From an uncultured Bacteroidales bacterium (GTDB lineage: Bacteria; Bacteroidota; Bacteroidia; Bacteroidales; UBA932): DNA of 41,336 nt. The stretch lies in contig CALUQB010000025.1 in the NCBI GenBank assembly GCA_944322815.1, positions 1-41,336 on the forward strand, given 5' to 3'. Positions 34,721 through 41,336 of the stretch are shown piece after piece (the first letter of the stretch is position 1; each line of letters opens with the position of its first letter). The notes under the pieces are model-generated. The model worked only from the letters and a program-made list of their open reading frames with translations. It made no database searches and had not been told where the DNA came from. The translations under genes and the position numbers were made by a program.

Positions 34721-34803
34721 ATCAGTTCTATTTTAACGTCAGTCCTGCGGCTCTTCTTGCAAGCCGGTCCGGAAACCGGTCCTGACAACCTCCTCACCGG
34801 AAG

Positions 34804-35922
34804 TCACTGCAGCCTCGTCCGGAAACTTTTTATACTCACCGCCAGCAGGATGGCCGCCATGCCGGCCAATATCGACAGTTCATTAATGACAGAAGCCAGT
34901 CCGTCACCCTGGATCATGACCTTCTTCACGATGATTATGAACCATTTTGCAGGAATGATATCCGAAAACCATTGCAGGATGACAGGCATGCTCTCGCAGG
35001 GGAAAATGATTCCGGAAAATATCATGGTCGGCATTGTCAGCCCCATGCCGCATATCAGCAGGGCAGTCCTCTGGCTTGAAGATATCACGGAAATGAGCAG
35101 GCCGAGAGCGAGGGAAGTCACCACGAAAATCAATGCAGCCAGAGAAAGCAGCAGCAGACTGCCGTTCACAGGCACTTCCATCACATAATGCGACAGCAGG
35201 AGGATGCTCACGAAATTCGCGGCTGACAGGACCAGATACGGAATCATCTTGCTCACGATGATCCACAGCGGCTTCACAGGCGACACCAGCAGGAGTTCCA
35301 GTGTACCGGTCTCCTTCTCACGCACTATCGATACGGCTGTCATCATCGAACATATCAGCATGAGAATCAGCCCCATGACCCCGGGCACGAAATTATAGGA
35401 AGACTTCATCGCCGGATTGTACATCAGCTGCACCACAGGAGTCATGGACGAACGGGGATCTCCAGCCAAGGCCACACTGACTTCCGACTGTTCCGACTGA
35501 AGCACTCCTTTCAGATAGCTGGCTATCATCTGCGCCGTATTGGGATCCGATCCGTCGCCGATAATCCTGACTCCGGCATGTCCGGAAGCGACCATCCTGC
35601 TCCCGTAATTTCGCTCGAAACATACAGCCACGTCCGCCCCGTTCTTCCTGAACATTTCTTCCGCCTCTGCCGGTCTGTCCAGCCTGCCGACGATCCTCAG
35701 ATATTTGTTCTGGTCTATCCTGTCCACAGCCCGGCGGACTTCTGCGTCCGAGAGATCTCCGCAGAATACGACCCTGACATCATTCACCTCGGTGCTGACC
35801 GCAAAACCGAACAGGATGATCTGGACCACAGGCATCACCATGGCTATCAATATGGTGCGCCTGTCCCTGAAAATATGGCGGAACTCCTTGACCACTGACG
35901 CTGCGAACTCTTTCATCTTCAT
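34804..35922 (-). CDS. ABC-2 type permease subunit (YbhS/YhhJ-like)
   Basis: A second 372-residue ABC-2 permease with the same build as its neighbour: a first helix near 24-44 after FRHIFRDRRTILIAM, a periplasmic domain of ~140 residues, then helices from about 175, with VREKETGTLELLLVSPVKP at the ATPase contact. It overlaps the upstream ATPase gene by four bases (35919-35922) and is 83 bases from the downstream permease gene. The gap holds a short ccggt/accgg hairpin (34764-34779). The two permeases are paralogues and should form the membrane core of one exporter. Confidence 0.9.
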   Translation of the reverse strand: MKMKEFAASVVKEFRHIFRDRRTILIAMVMPVVQIILFGFAVSTEVNDVRVVFCGDLSDAEVRRAVDRIDQNKYLRIVGRLDRPAEAEEMFRKNGADVAVCFERNYGSRMVASGHAGVRIIGDGSDPNTAQMIASYLKGVLQSEQSEVSVALAGDPRSSMTPVVQLMYNPAMKSSYNFVPGVMGLILMLICSMMTAVSIVREKETGTLELLLVSPVKPLWIIVSKMIPYLVLSAANFVSILLLSHYVMEVPVNGSLLLLSLAALIFVVTSLALGLLISVISSSQRTALLICGMGLTMPTMIFSGIIFPCESMPVILQWFSDIIPAKWFIIIVKKVMIQGDGLASVINELSILAGMAAILLAVSIKSFRTRLQ

Positions 35923-36665
35923 TCCTCCCTTCCGGCTCTGCCGGCAATGATTCCGAACACTTCATCCATGTTTCCGGCATGGAATTCCGATTTCAGCCTG
36001 TCAGGAGAATCCAGAGCAGCTATCCGTCCGTCCACCATCACGGAAACACGATCGCAGTATTCGGCTTCGTCCATATAGTGGGTGGTCACGAATACGGTCA
36101 CTCCCCTTTCAGCCGCATCATATATCATCTCCCAGAACCGTCGCCTGGTTTCCGGATCCACGCCGCCTGTCGGCTCGTCCAGAAAGATGATTCCGGGATC
36201 ATGGACCATCGCTATGCTGAAAGCCAGCTTCTGTTTCCAGCCCAGAGGAAGAGCACCTGCAAACTGGTCTCTCTCGGACTGCATTCCGAGCATATCCAGC
36301 ATGGCATCCGTCTTTTCTCTGATCCGCCTGTCACCCAGCCCGTAAATACCTCCGAACAGACGGATATTTTCCCGGACAGTCAGGTCGGGATAGAGGGAAA
36401 ATTTCTGGCTCATATAACCGATATTCCTTTTTATTTTCTCTTGCTCGGAACATATGTCATATCCTGCCACCGTACCTTCCCCTTCGGTAGGACGGCTGAG
36501 ACCGCACAATATCCTCATGGCGGTGGTCTTCCCTGCCCCGTTCGCACCCAGGAAACCGAAAATCTCCCCTCTGCGGACATCGAAACTTATATGGTCCACC
36601 GCCGTAAAGTCTCCGAATTTCTTCGTAAGGTTCCTGATATGAATGACATTTTCTTCCATAAGCAC
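35919..36665 (-). CDS. ABC transporter ATP-binding protein (efflux operon, second ATPase)
   Basis: The 248-residue protein has Walker A GANGAGKTT near 40-48, signature-like LPLGWKQKLAFSIAM near 146-160, Walker B GIIFLDEPTGGVD near 166-178 and the switch His in FVTTHYMDEAEY near 198-209. The signature reads LPLGW instead of LSGGQ, a drift also seen in one half of related dual ATPases. Its partner encoded just upstream keeps LSGGM. In E. coli the corresponding YbhF carries two ATPase halves in one chain; here they are two genes. It starts six bases after the upstream ATPase gene and overlaps the permease gene. Confidence 0.92.
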   Translation of the reverse strand: MLMEENVIHIRNLTKKFGDFTAVDHISFDVRRGEIFGFLGANGAGKTTAMRILCGLSRPTEGEGTVAGYDICSEQEKIKRNIGYMSQKFSLYPDLTVRENIRLFGGIYGLGDRRIREKTDAMLDMLGMQSERDQFAGALPLGWKQKLAFSIAMVHDPGIIFLDEPTGGVDPETRRRFWEMIYDAAERGVTVFVTTHYMDEAEYCDRVSVMVDGRIAALDSPDRLKSEFHAGNMDEVFGIIAGRAGREE

Positions 36666-36671
36666 GTATTT

Positions 36672-37619
36672 CTATGCCCTTAAACCATCCTGCCCTGCTG
36701 TCGGGACATCGCGCCGACCTGAAAGCCACATGAAACAGTCTTCTATGCACGGCATGATGTCCATGGCCGTACAGTCCCCGAATCCGGCATCAGATAGCCT
36801 GGCGAGAATCCTGACTCTATCCGTCACAGCCGGGTCATATGTCACATGATGCGAATCGCCGAACGAAAAACAGCTGATCACACCCGGTATATTCCGGAGT
36901 TCCTTCAGCAGCCTGTACATCCGGCTTCCCCTGACTGACAGCAGCCTGAACGGGAAACCGGAAACGATTTCCGAAGGCGTGCCGGTTCCGATGATGGAGC
37001 CGTCCCGTATCAGAGCCAGCCTGTCACATCTGGCAGCTTCATCCATATACGGTGTGGAAACGAATATGGTCACACCGGAAGCCTTTATCCTGAACAGCAT
37101 GTTCCAGAAATCCTTTCTGCTCACGGCATCCACCCCTGTAGTAGGCTCATCCAGAAACAGTACGGAAGGCTTGTGCACCAGTGCGCAGCAGAGTGCAAGC
37201 TTCTGTTTCATGCCCCCGGAAAGTTTTCCGGCACGTCGGTCGGCGAACGGTTCTATCTGGGAATATATTTCCTTTATGGTTCCGTAGTTTTCCCGGACAG
37301 TAGTCCCGAAAAGCGTGGCGAAATAGTCCATATTCTCCTTGACGCTGAGGTCCTGGTAGAGAGAAAACCTGCCCGGCATATAGCCTATGATCCGTCTCAG
37401 CCCGGCATAGTCTTTCACGATGTCGAGACCGCAGACAGTCCCCGAACCCGAATCAGGAAGCATGAGCGTGGTCATGATTCTGAACAGGGTCGTCTTGCCG
37501 GCGCCGTCAGGCCCTATCAGTCCGAAAATCTCCCCGGCATCCACCTTCAGGGAAATGTCATCCAGGGCCCGGATCTTTCCGTACCGTTTCGAAATATGTT
37601 TTATTTCAATAGCTGTCAT
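36672..37619 (-). CDS. ABC transporter ATP-binding protein (efflux operon, first ATPase)
   Basis: A 315-residue ABC ATPase with Walker A GPDGAGKTT near 37-45, signature LSGGMKQKL near 133-141, Walker B SVLFLDEPTTGVD near 155-167 and a post-switch segment FVSTPYMDEAARC near 187-199. The usual switch histidine (TTHYMDEA in the neighbour) is Pro here, so this site may be less active. A ~100-residue C-terminal domain follows, typical of DrrA-like exporters. The gene lies between the HlyD-like adaptor gene (62 bases) and the second ATPase gene (six bases). The two ATPases probably pair as a heterodimer. Confidence 0.92.
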   Translation of the reverse strand: MTAIEIKHISKRYGKIRALDDISLKVDAGEIFGLIGPDGAGKTTLFRIMTTLMLPDSGSGTVCGLDIVKDYAGLRRIIGYMPGRFSLYQDLSVKENMDYFATLFGTTVRENYGTIKEIYSQIEPFADRRAGKLSGGMKQKLALCCALVHKPSVLFLDEPTTGVDAVSRKDFWNMLFRIKASGVTIFVSTPYMDEAARCDRLALIRDGSIIGTGTPSEIVSGFPFRLLSVRGSRMYRLLKELRNIPGVISCFSFGDSHHVTYDPAVTDRVRILARLSDAGFGDCTAMDIMPCIEDCFMWLSGRRDVPTAGQDGLRA

Positions 37620-37681
37620 CCCTGAGCATTCATCTGAATTTGTACTGACTTCGGCACTTCATTCCATATCCAGGAAGCTGT

Positions 37682-38584
37682 TCAGATCCGGACATAGGCG
37701 TACATCCCCAGACGCAGCCTCCCGTCGTTCCTGAGAGCTATCTTCACGGCATACACCAGGTCCGCCCTCTCGTCACGGGTCTGTATGTTCTTCGGAGTGA
37801 ATTCCGCCTCGTCGGATATCCAGGTTACCACCCCCTCATATACCGGCGGCTCCGGAGTACCGTCATCCGGAATGACCTTGACCTTGTCACCCTGATGCAG
37901 GCCGGCCAACTGTGCCGATGTGAAGTAAGCCCGTACATGGACATTTTCCATATCCGCTATCTTGAACAGCTGCCTCCCCGATGTCACCATCTCTCCTTCC
38001 TCCGCATATTTTTCGAGCACTGTCCCTGCAACGGGAGCCGTGATCCTGCACTTCTTCAGCTTGTCCTCCATCTGCGCTATCTGCACGTCTATGGTAGCTA
38101 TCTCCGCCCTGACGCTTTCATTGGTCTGCCTGTAGTTCTGTTCCGCAGCAGCTATCTGCCCCTCCAGCACGCTTATTTCAGACTCCAGGTCATCCACCTG
38201 TTTCCGTGTGCCCGCATCCTTTGCCAGCAGCGACCGGGAACGTTCCAGCTCGGACTCCAGATTTTCCATCCTGGCATATTGCGACTTCATCTGGCAGTCT
38301 ATGTCCACCAGTTTCACCGTGGCGCTCTCTTTCCGCCGGACCAGTTCCTCCATCTGCAGCCATACCTGCACGGAGTCAATCTGTCCGACAAGCTCTCCTT
38401 TCCCGAACCTGTCACCTTCCTCGACCTCCAGCCAGACTATCCTTCCCCCGCTTTCCGCCGACACCGTCACCTCTGTCGCATTCACCTGCCCGCAGGCATC
38501 GAATTCCGGTTTCTTGAGGCCGCATCCGGCGGCCAATGTCATTGTGCCCGCCAGGGCAATGAAAATATTCCTGTATTTTTTCAT
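37682..38584 (-). CDS. HlyD-family periplasmic adaptor lipoprotein
   Basis: The 300-residue adaptor links an inner-membrane exporter to an outer-membrane channel. From the ATG at 38584 there is a signal peptide with lipobox LAAGC (Cys21), a first lipoyl half (VSAESGGRIVWLEVEEGDRFGKGE), a coiled-coil region of about 100 residues (near 75-170), a second lipoyl half (ITAPVAGTVLEKYAEEGEMV) and a beta-barrel domain ending in LGMYAYVRI. An ATG at 38593 and a TTG at 38635 that overlaps the tolC-like stop by four bases are alternative starts. Membrane-fusion proteins of the YbhG type accompany YbhF/S/R ABC exporters, as here. Confidence 0.9.
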   Translation of the reverse strand: MKKYRNIFIALAGTMTLAAGCGLKKPEFDACGQVNATEVTVSAESGGRIVWLEVEEGDRFGKGELVGQIDSVQVWLQMEELVRRKESATVKLVDIDCQMKSQYARMENLESELERSRSLLAKDAGTRKQVDDLESEISVLEGQIAAAEQNYRQTNESVRAEIATIDVQIAQMEDKLKKCRITAPVAGTVLEKYAEEGEMVTSGRQLFKIADMENVHVRAYFTSAQLAGLHQGDKVKVIPDDGTPEPPVYEGVVTWISDEAEFTPKNIQTRDERADLVYAVKIALRNDGRLRLGMYAYVRI

Positions 38585-38631
38585 GACAATCATAATTTTC
38601 CGTTCATTTCCAATAGTGACAGGCTCTTCCG

Positions 38632-39930
38632 TCAATAGCCCATGCAGTTTTTCAGATCATAAACCGCCATAATAAGCTGTATTTTATGAATGGATTCGGT
38701 GACTTTCGCGTTGTATTCGTCGTCGATTCTCGACATCAGGTCGGTCATGGTGATGACTCCGCTGCGATATTGCTCCTCTCCTGAGGAGCGTATGGATTCC
38801 CTCAGAGCGATGATTTTCCTGTCTTTTTCCAGCAATGCCCTGGCCTTGTCTATGGAAGCCTGCATCTGGGTCGCGTCAAGACCGGTATTGAGCAGGAATG
38901 TCTCCCTGTCAGATTCTATCTTCCGCATCTGGGCGTCAAGCTTGCGTTTCTCGTCTTTTCTGGTATAGAGGGCGCCGATATCCCAGGACATCTTCACCCC
39001 GGCAGTCCAGTAAGGCTGGAAACTGTTTTTCAGAATATTCAGACCAGGACGGCCTACTCCGCCCTGCAGGGAGAGGCTGAATTTCGGGGATATCTTCGAG
39101 TCCAGCTGGCGTACCATGGCTTCCTGCTGCAGTATCTGGGCATCGTACAGCCTGAGTTCAGGACGGGTCACTTCTTCAGGGATCTGCATCAGGACAGTTT
39201 CATCCGGCATGATGAATTCCTGTCCTGCCAGACTGGTCCCGGTGAGTCTTTCAAGCATGGACACGTATGCCTCCCTGTCTTTCAGCAGCTCGTCTCTCTG
39301 CTGTTCGCAGTCGAGCATGCTCACTTCGATCATTTCAAGATCGGACCTGTATTCCGTCCCGTTTTCCATGCATGCCCGGACCTGGCCGGCGTTTCTCTCC
39401 AGACTTTTTTCCAGTATGTCATTCTGCTCCAGCTGCCCGTCTATCAGTAGAATCCCGAGAAAGATTTTCTCCACTCGCTCGTTCAGCGCATAAAGAGAGA
39501 CTTCGACCTGTTCTTTCTGGACATCGGCTCCGGATTCCGTGACCCTTTTCTGGCTTCCTGACGTTCCGCCGTCCCATATCGTCTGGCTGATCTCACCTAC
39601 GAGCGAATACTGGTCATGAGGTAGATTGAACGAGAACCCGGGAATGTCAAACGGCATTTCCACCACGTCCGACTGATACGAAGCCTTCCCGGAAACCGTG
39701 AAATGAGGCAGCCAGGATTTCGCCACGCTGGCTATGTCATACCTGGCAGCTTCTTCGATCAGGCCGAGCTGCTTCACCTGAGGATAATTCTCCCTGGCCA
39801 TTTCCATGCACTGGTCGATGGTGACCTGGGCATGCAGTGTCAGCGGGCAGAGACAGGCTGCCAGCAATACCGGGAATATGGTTCTTTTCAAGCGTTGCAT
39901 CATTATCTGTTTTAACGTCTTTGTCATCAT
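38632..39930 (-). CDS. TolC-family outer-membrane efflux channel
   Basis: This is a 432-residue TolC-like protein with an export signal (core PVLLAACLCPLTLHA). Two repeated helical halves, each with long amphipathic helices, form the trimeric tunnel; VTIDQCMEMARENYPQ is the usual first helix. It starts at an ATG overlapping the tetR stop by four bases; an internal ATG at 39903 would give a shorter signal peptide. It completes the tripartite pump with the HlyD-like adaptor and the ABC-2 exporter, giving direct export through both membranes. Confidence 0.92.
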   Translation of the reverse strand: MMTKTLKQIMMQRLKRTIFPVLLAACLCPLTLHAQVTIDQCMEMARENYPQVKQLGLIEEAARYDIASVAKSWLPHFTVSGKASYQSDVVEMPFDIPGFSFNLPHDQYSLVGEISQTIWDGGTSGSQKRVTESGADVQKEQVEVSLYALNERVEKIFLGILLIDGQLEQNDILEKSLERNAGQVRACMENGTEYRSDLEMIEVSMLDCEQQRDELLKDREAYVSMLERLTGTSLAGQEFIMPDETVLMQIPEEVTRPELRLYDAQILQQEAMVRQLDSKISPKFSLSLQGGVGRPGLNILKNSFQPYWTAGVKMSWDIGALYTRKDEKRKLDAQMRKIESDRETFLLNTGLDATQMQASIDKARALLEKDRKIIALRESIRSSGEEQYRSGVITMTDLMSRIDDEYNAKVTESIHKIQLIMAVYDLKNCMGY

Positions 39931-40610
39931 TCTCCGTAAAGCCTTGACTTTATCAGGGCTATGATTTCTTTTTTCCTGGATTCGAGCAGCGCTTGCGCAT
40001 TGGCATCGGAGATGCCTCCCGAAAGATTCGCAGCTACGGGAAAGAGCAGGAATGTGGACAGGTTCAGGGACACGATATCGGCTACGAGCTGGATGGGATC
40101 CACTTTCCGGATGGTCCCGCGAGCGGACTCTTCCTGAATCCGGCTGATGTGAAAGGTAAATATCTTCCTGATGACAGGCTGGAAATTCTCTTTCAGGCGG
40201 TCCACCAGTTCAGGGTTGTGCATGATCGTGTCGTAGAGGAAGAATGCGAACCGGGGATGTTCCATCATGAAATCAAAATGCGTAGAAATTCCTTTTTCAA
40301 GAGTCTCCCAGAACGGTTCGTCCCGGTTCATGACCGGGCGGAACGACTGCATGAGTCCGCCCATGGTCTTCTCCAGGACTTTCATGAAAATGTGTTCTTT
40401 CGTCCTGAAATAATAGTGCAGCATGGCGTGGGTGACACCGGCTTTCCTGGCTATCATGGTCGTGGTAGCCTGGCTGTAGCCTTTCTCCAGGAAGAGCTCC
40501 TCGGCAGCATCCATTATCGACTGCTCCGTTGACCTCTGCCCTTTCGCCCCGGCAGGCTTCTTCATACCGTTTTTCTCCGGCTCCTCCGTGTATTTTTTTA
40601 TCTTATCCAT
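39927..40610 (-). CDS. TetR-family transcriptional regulator of the efflux operon
   Basis: The 227-residue protein has a TetR DNA-binding domain at about 25-75 (IMDAAEELFLEKGYSQATT, then MIARKAGVTHAMLHYYFRTKEHIF) and a helical ligand-binding domain. It is the first gene of the operon, sharing four bases with the tolC-like gene, so it most likely controls its own operon. Two palindromes with TTAACA/TGTTAA arms lie between the -7 box (40676-40683) and the ATG. The N-terminal ~25 residues are a Lys/Glu-rich tail. The inducing ligand is not known. Confidence 0.92.
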   Translation of the reverse strand: MDKIKKYTEEPEKNGMKKPAGAKGQRSTEQSIMDAAEELFLEKGYSQATTTMIARKAGVTHAMLHYYFRTKEHIFMKVLEKTMGGLMQSFRPVMNRDEPFWETLEKGISTHFDFMMEHPRFAFFLYDTIMHNPELVDRLKENFQPVIRKIFTFHISRIQEESARGTIRKVDPIQLVADIVSLNLSTFLLFPVAANLSGGISDANAQALLESRKKEIIALIKSRLYGE

Positions 40611-40631
40611 AATTCAGGCATTTGTCTTACC

Positions 40632-40667
40632 GATGTGTTTAACATCATTATTTAACAGAAGTGTTAA
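40632..40667. promoter_or_regulatory. twin palindromic operators of the TetR-controlled operon
   Basis: Two dyads lie just downstream of the predicted minus-strand start site (about 40669): gatgt-gttta-acatc at 40632-40646 and TTAACA-gaag-TGTTAA at 40652-40667. Their centres are ~20 bp apart, two helical turns, so two dimers could bind on one face. Confidence 0.65.
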
Positions 40668-40675
40668 TACCACTG

Positions 40676-40683
40676 CAAATATA
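40676..40683 (-). promoter_or_regulatory. -7 box of the efflux operon
   Basis: TATATTTG on the minus strand, an exact TAnnTTTG match, 66 bases ahead of the tetR ATG. No clear TTTG at -33 is present; the promoter may be weak or activated. Confidence 0.5.
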
Positions 40684-40719
40684 TGCTTTTTTCTGATTCG
40701 TTGTCACCTGAAAAAGACG

Positions 40720-40830
40720 AAAAAAGGCGACGGATTTTCATCCGCCCCCTTAAATGTTTTCACAACGGAATAATCCTTATTGTGAATTGCTTCAAATTTC
40801 TACAAAGTTATTAATATTAGTTGTTTTCAG
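40720..40830 (-). ncRNA. putative small RNA ending in an intrinsic terminator
   Basis: On the minus strand, the GGGGCGGAT-gaaa-ATCCGTCGCC hairpin (40749-40726, ten positions with one G-U and one G-G) runs straight into six Ts (40725-40720), a good intrinsic terminator. It lies upstream of the tetR promoter, so it does not end any annotated gene. About 85-105 bases upstream on the same strand are TAACTTTG (40843-40836) and TTG (40864-40862), spacer 18. Together they predict a ~110-base transcript starting near 40829. It would also contain a ttcacaa/ttgtgaa stem (40759-40786). No ORF is visible. Whether it is made is untested. Confidence 0.45.
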
Positions 40831-40886
40831 TGTGTCAAAGTTAATAATTTGAAAGCAAACACAACATCAGTTTCAGACTAATTCAG

Positions 40887-40894
40887 TATCTTTG
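40887..40894 (+). promoter_or_regulatory. -7 box for the small acetyltransferase gene
   Basis: TATCTTTG matches TAnnTTTG; the predicted start is about 40901, some 55 bases before the ATG at 40956. No good -33 box is seen. Confidence 0.4.
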
Positions 40895-40955
40895 AAAATG
40901 GAAAAGGACAAAAATTAATAAAAACATTGGTGGAACCTGAATATTGATAGGAATC

Positions 40956-41261
40956 ATGAACGGAATAATGCATTCACTGGAAAAATCCGGATTTCATGTC
41001 ACAGTTGACGGATATGAAGCATACGTTACGTATAAAATCGAGAACGGCTGTCTGGATATCCGGCATACTGTCGTACCGTCCGAAATCGGAGGACGAGGCA
41101 TTGCTTCTGAACTTGTAAAGTCCGCATACGACTATGCATTGTCTCAGGGGCTGGCTTGCATAGCGACTTGCAGATATGCAGCAGTCTGGCTTGAACGGCA
41201 TCCGGAATACAAGGGACGTAAAAGCGAAGACTGGTGCGAAGACGGAAGCTGCGGATTATAA
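40956..41261 (+). CDS. small GNAT-like N-acetyltransferase (YjdJ/COG2388-like)
   Basis: The 101-residue protein is a minimal GNAT fold: TYKIENGCLDIRHTVVPSEIGGRGIASELVKSAYDYA holds the beta-4 strand and the acetyl-CoA loop (GGRGIASEL), and ATCRYAAVWLERHPEYK resembles the C-terminal half of the YjdJ-like family, including the conserved C-x-Y/F...H-P. Relatives are small cytosolic acetyltransferases of unknown substrate. The ATG at 40956 has agga five bases upstream; 40968 is an alternative. The gene ends 12 bases before the second repeat copy. It is transcribed away from the tetR operon. Confidence 0.8.
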   Translation: MNGIMHSLEKSGFHVTVDGYEAYVTYKIENGCLDIRHTVVPSEIGGRGIASELVKSAYDYALSQGLACIATCRYAAVWLERHPEYKGRKSEDWCEDGSCGL

Positions 41262-41273
41262 TAACGTGAGTTC

Positions 41274-41336
41274 GATGAAAAGAACGCAGTGAATTTCAGA
41301 GAACTACCTCTTTTAGAGGATTCGTGGAACGAATCC
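41274..41336. repeat. second copy of the structured repeat, cut by the window end
   Basis: These 63 bases match 3474-3536 without a mismatch, starting at acgtgag and running to the window edge inside the ggattcg/cgaatcc hairpin. The flanking base pairs differ from the first copy, so acgtgag (or aacgtgag) marks the true left end. Confidence 0.95.

Noticed and set aside
34764-34779. ccggt/accgg hairpin between the two permease genes
   Set aside because: Five base pairs without a T run; too weak for a terminator, so only mentioned with the permease.

Overview
The window comes from a member of the Bacteroidales, with roughly balanced base composition. The evidence is SusC/SusD-type transport genes, many Bacteroidota-type lipoproteins, an Omp28/DUF6029 pair, BACON repeats, and promoters of the Bacteroidota form TTTG-N19-TAnnTTTG instead of sigma70 boxes. 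I cannot place the genus from sequence alone. There is no tRNA, rRNA, CRISPR array, prophage or complete insertion sequence.

Layout, left to right. (1) 1-2753, plus: the 3' end of the ATP synthase gamma-subunit gene, then a UvrA-like ATPase that lacks the UvrB-binding insert. (2) 2811-5201, plus: a compact thiamin block (thiE, a Thi4-type thiazole synthase and a TenI/ThiE-like protein), interrupted by a ~294-bp structured repeat with inverted ends. (3) 5365-21393, plus: a long run of envelope genes, namely Omp28-like lipoprotein, DUF6029 barrel, BACON lipoprotein, SusC, SusD, DUF4843 lipoprotein, PKD-like lipoprotein, a large metzincin-type protease and a secreted thioredoxin. It has no glycoside hydrolases, so peptide or protein capture is a better guess than glycan use. 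(4) 21403-28162, minus: an arylacetate/aromatic amino-acid block (acetyltransferase, omega-amidase-like nitrilase, iorA, iorB, aminotransferase, paaK, ACT protein), which can link phenylacetate or indoleacetate to aromatic amino acids. (5) 28222-30106, minus: a small ABC exporter (ATPase, permease) with a GntR/YtrA-type repressor and a clear operator on its promoter. (6) 30376-32099, plus: an AT-richer three-gene cassette of poorly characterised proteins with overlapping reading frames and its own promoter; this is the best candidate for an undescribed system. (7) 32107-33479, minus: a YhhQ-type queuosine-precursor transporter and a radical-SAM protein, a likely queuine salvage pair. (8) 33590-40610, minus: a seven-gene efflux operon (TetR, TolC-like, HlyD-like, two ABC ATPases, two ABC-2 permeases), preceded by twin palindromic operators and a possible small RNA. 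(9) 40956-41258, plus: a small GNAT-like protein, after which the window ends inside a second copy of the repeat seen at 3474.

How parts fit together: region 3 may bring peptides into the cell and region 4 handles aromatic amino-acid carbon; both suit an anaerobic amino-acid-using gut or rumen bacterium, but that link is inference. All family names come from motif recognition by eye; no searches were run.
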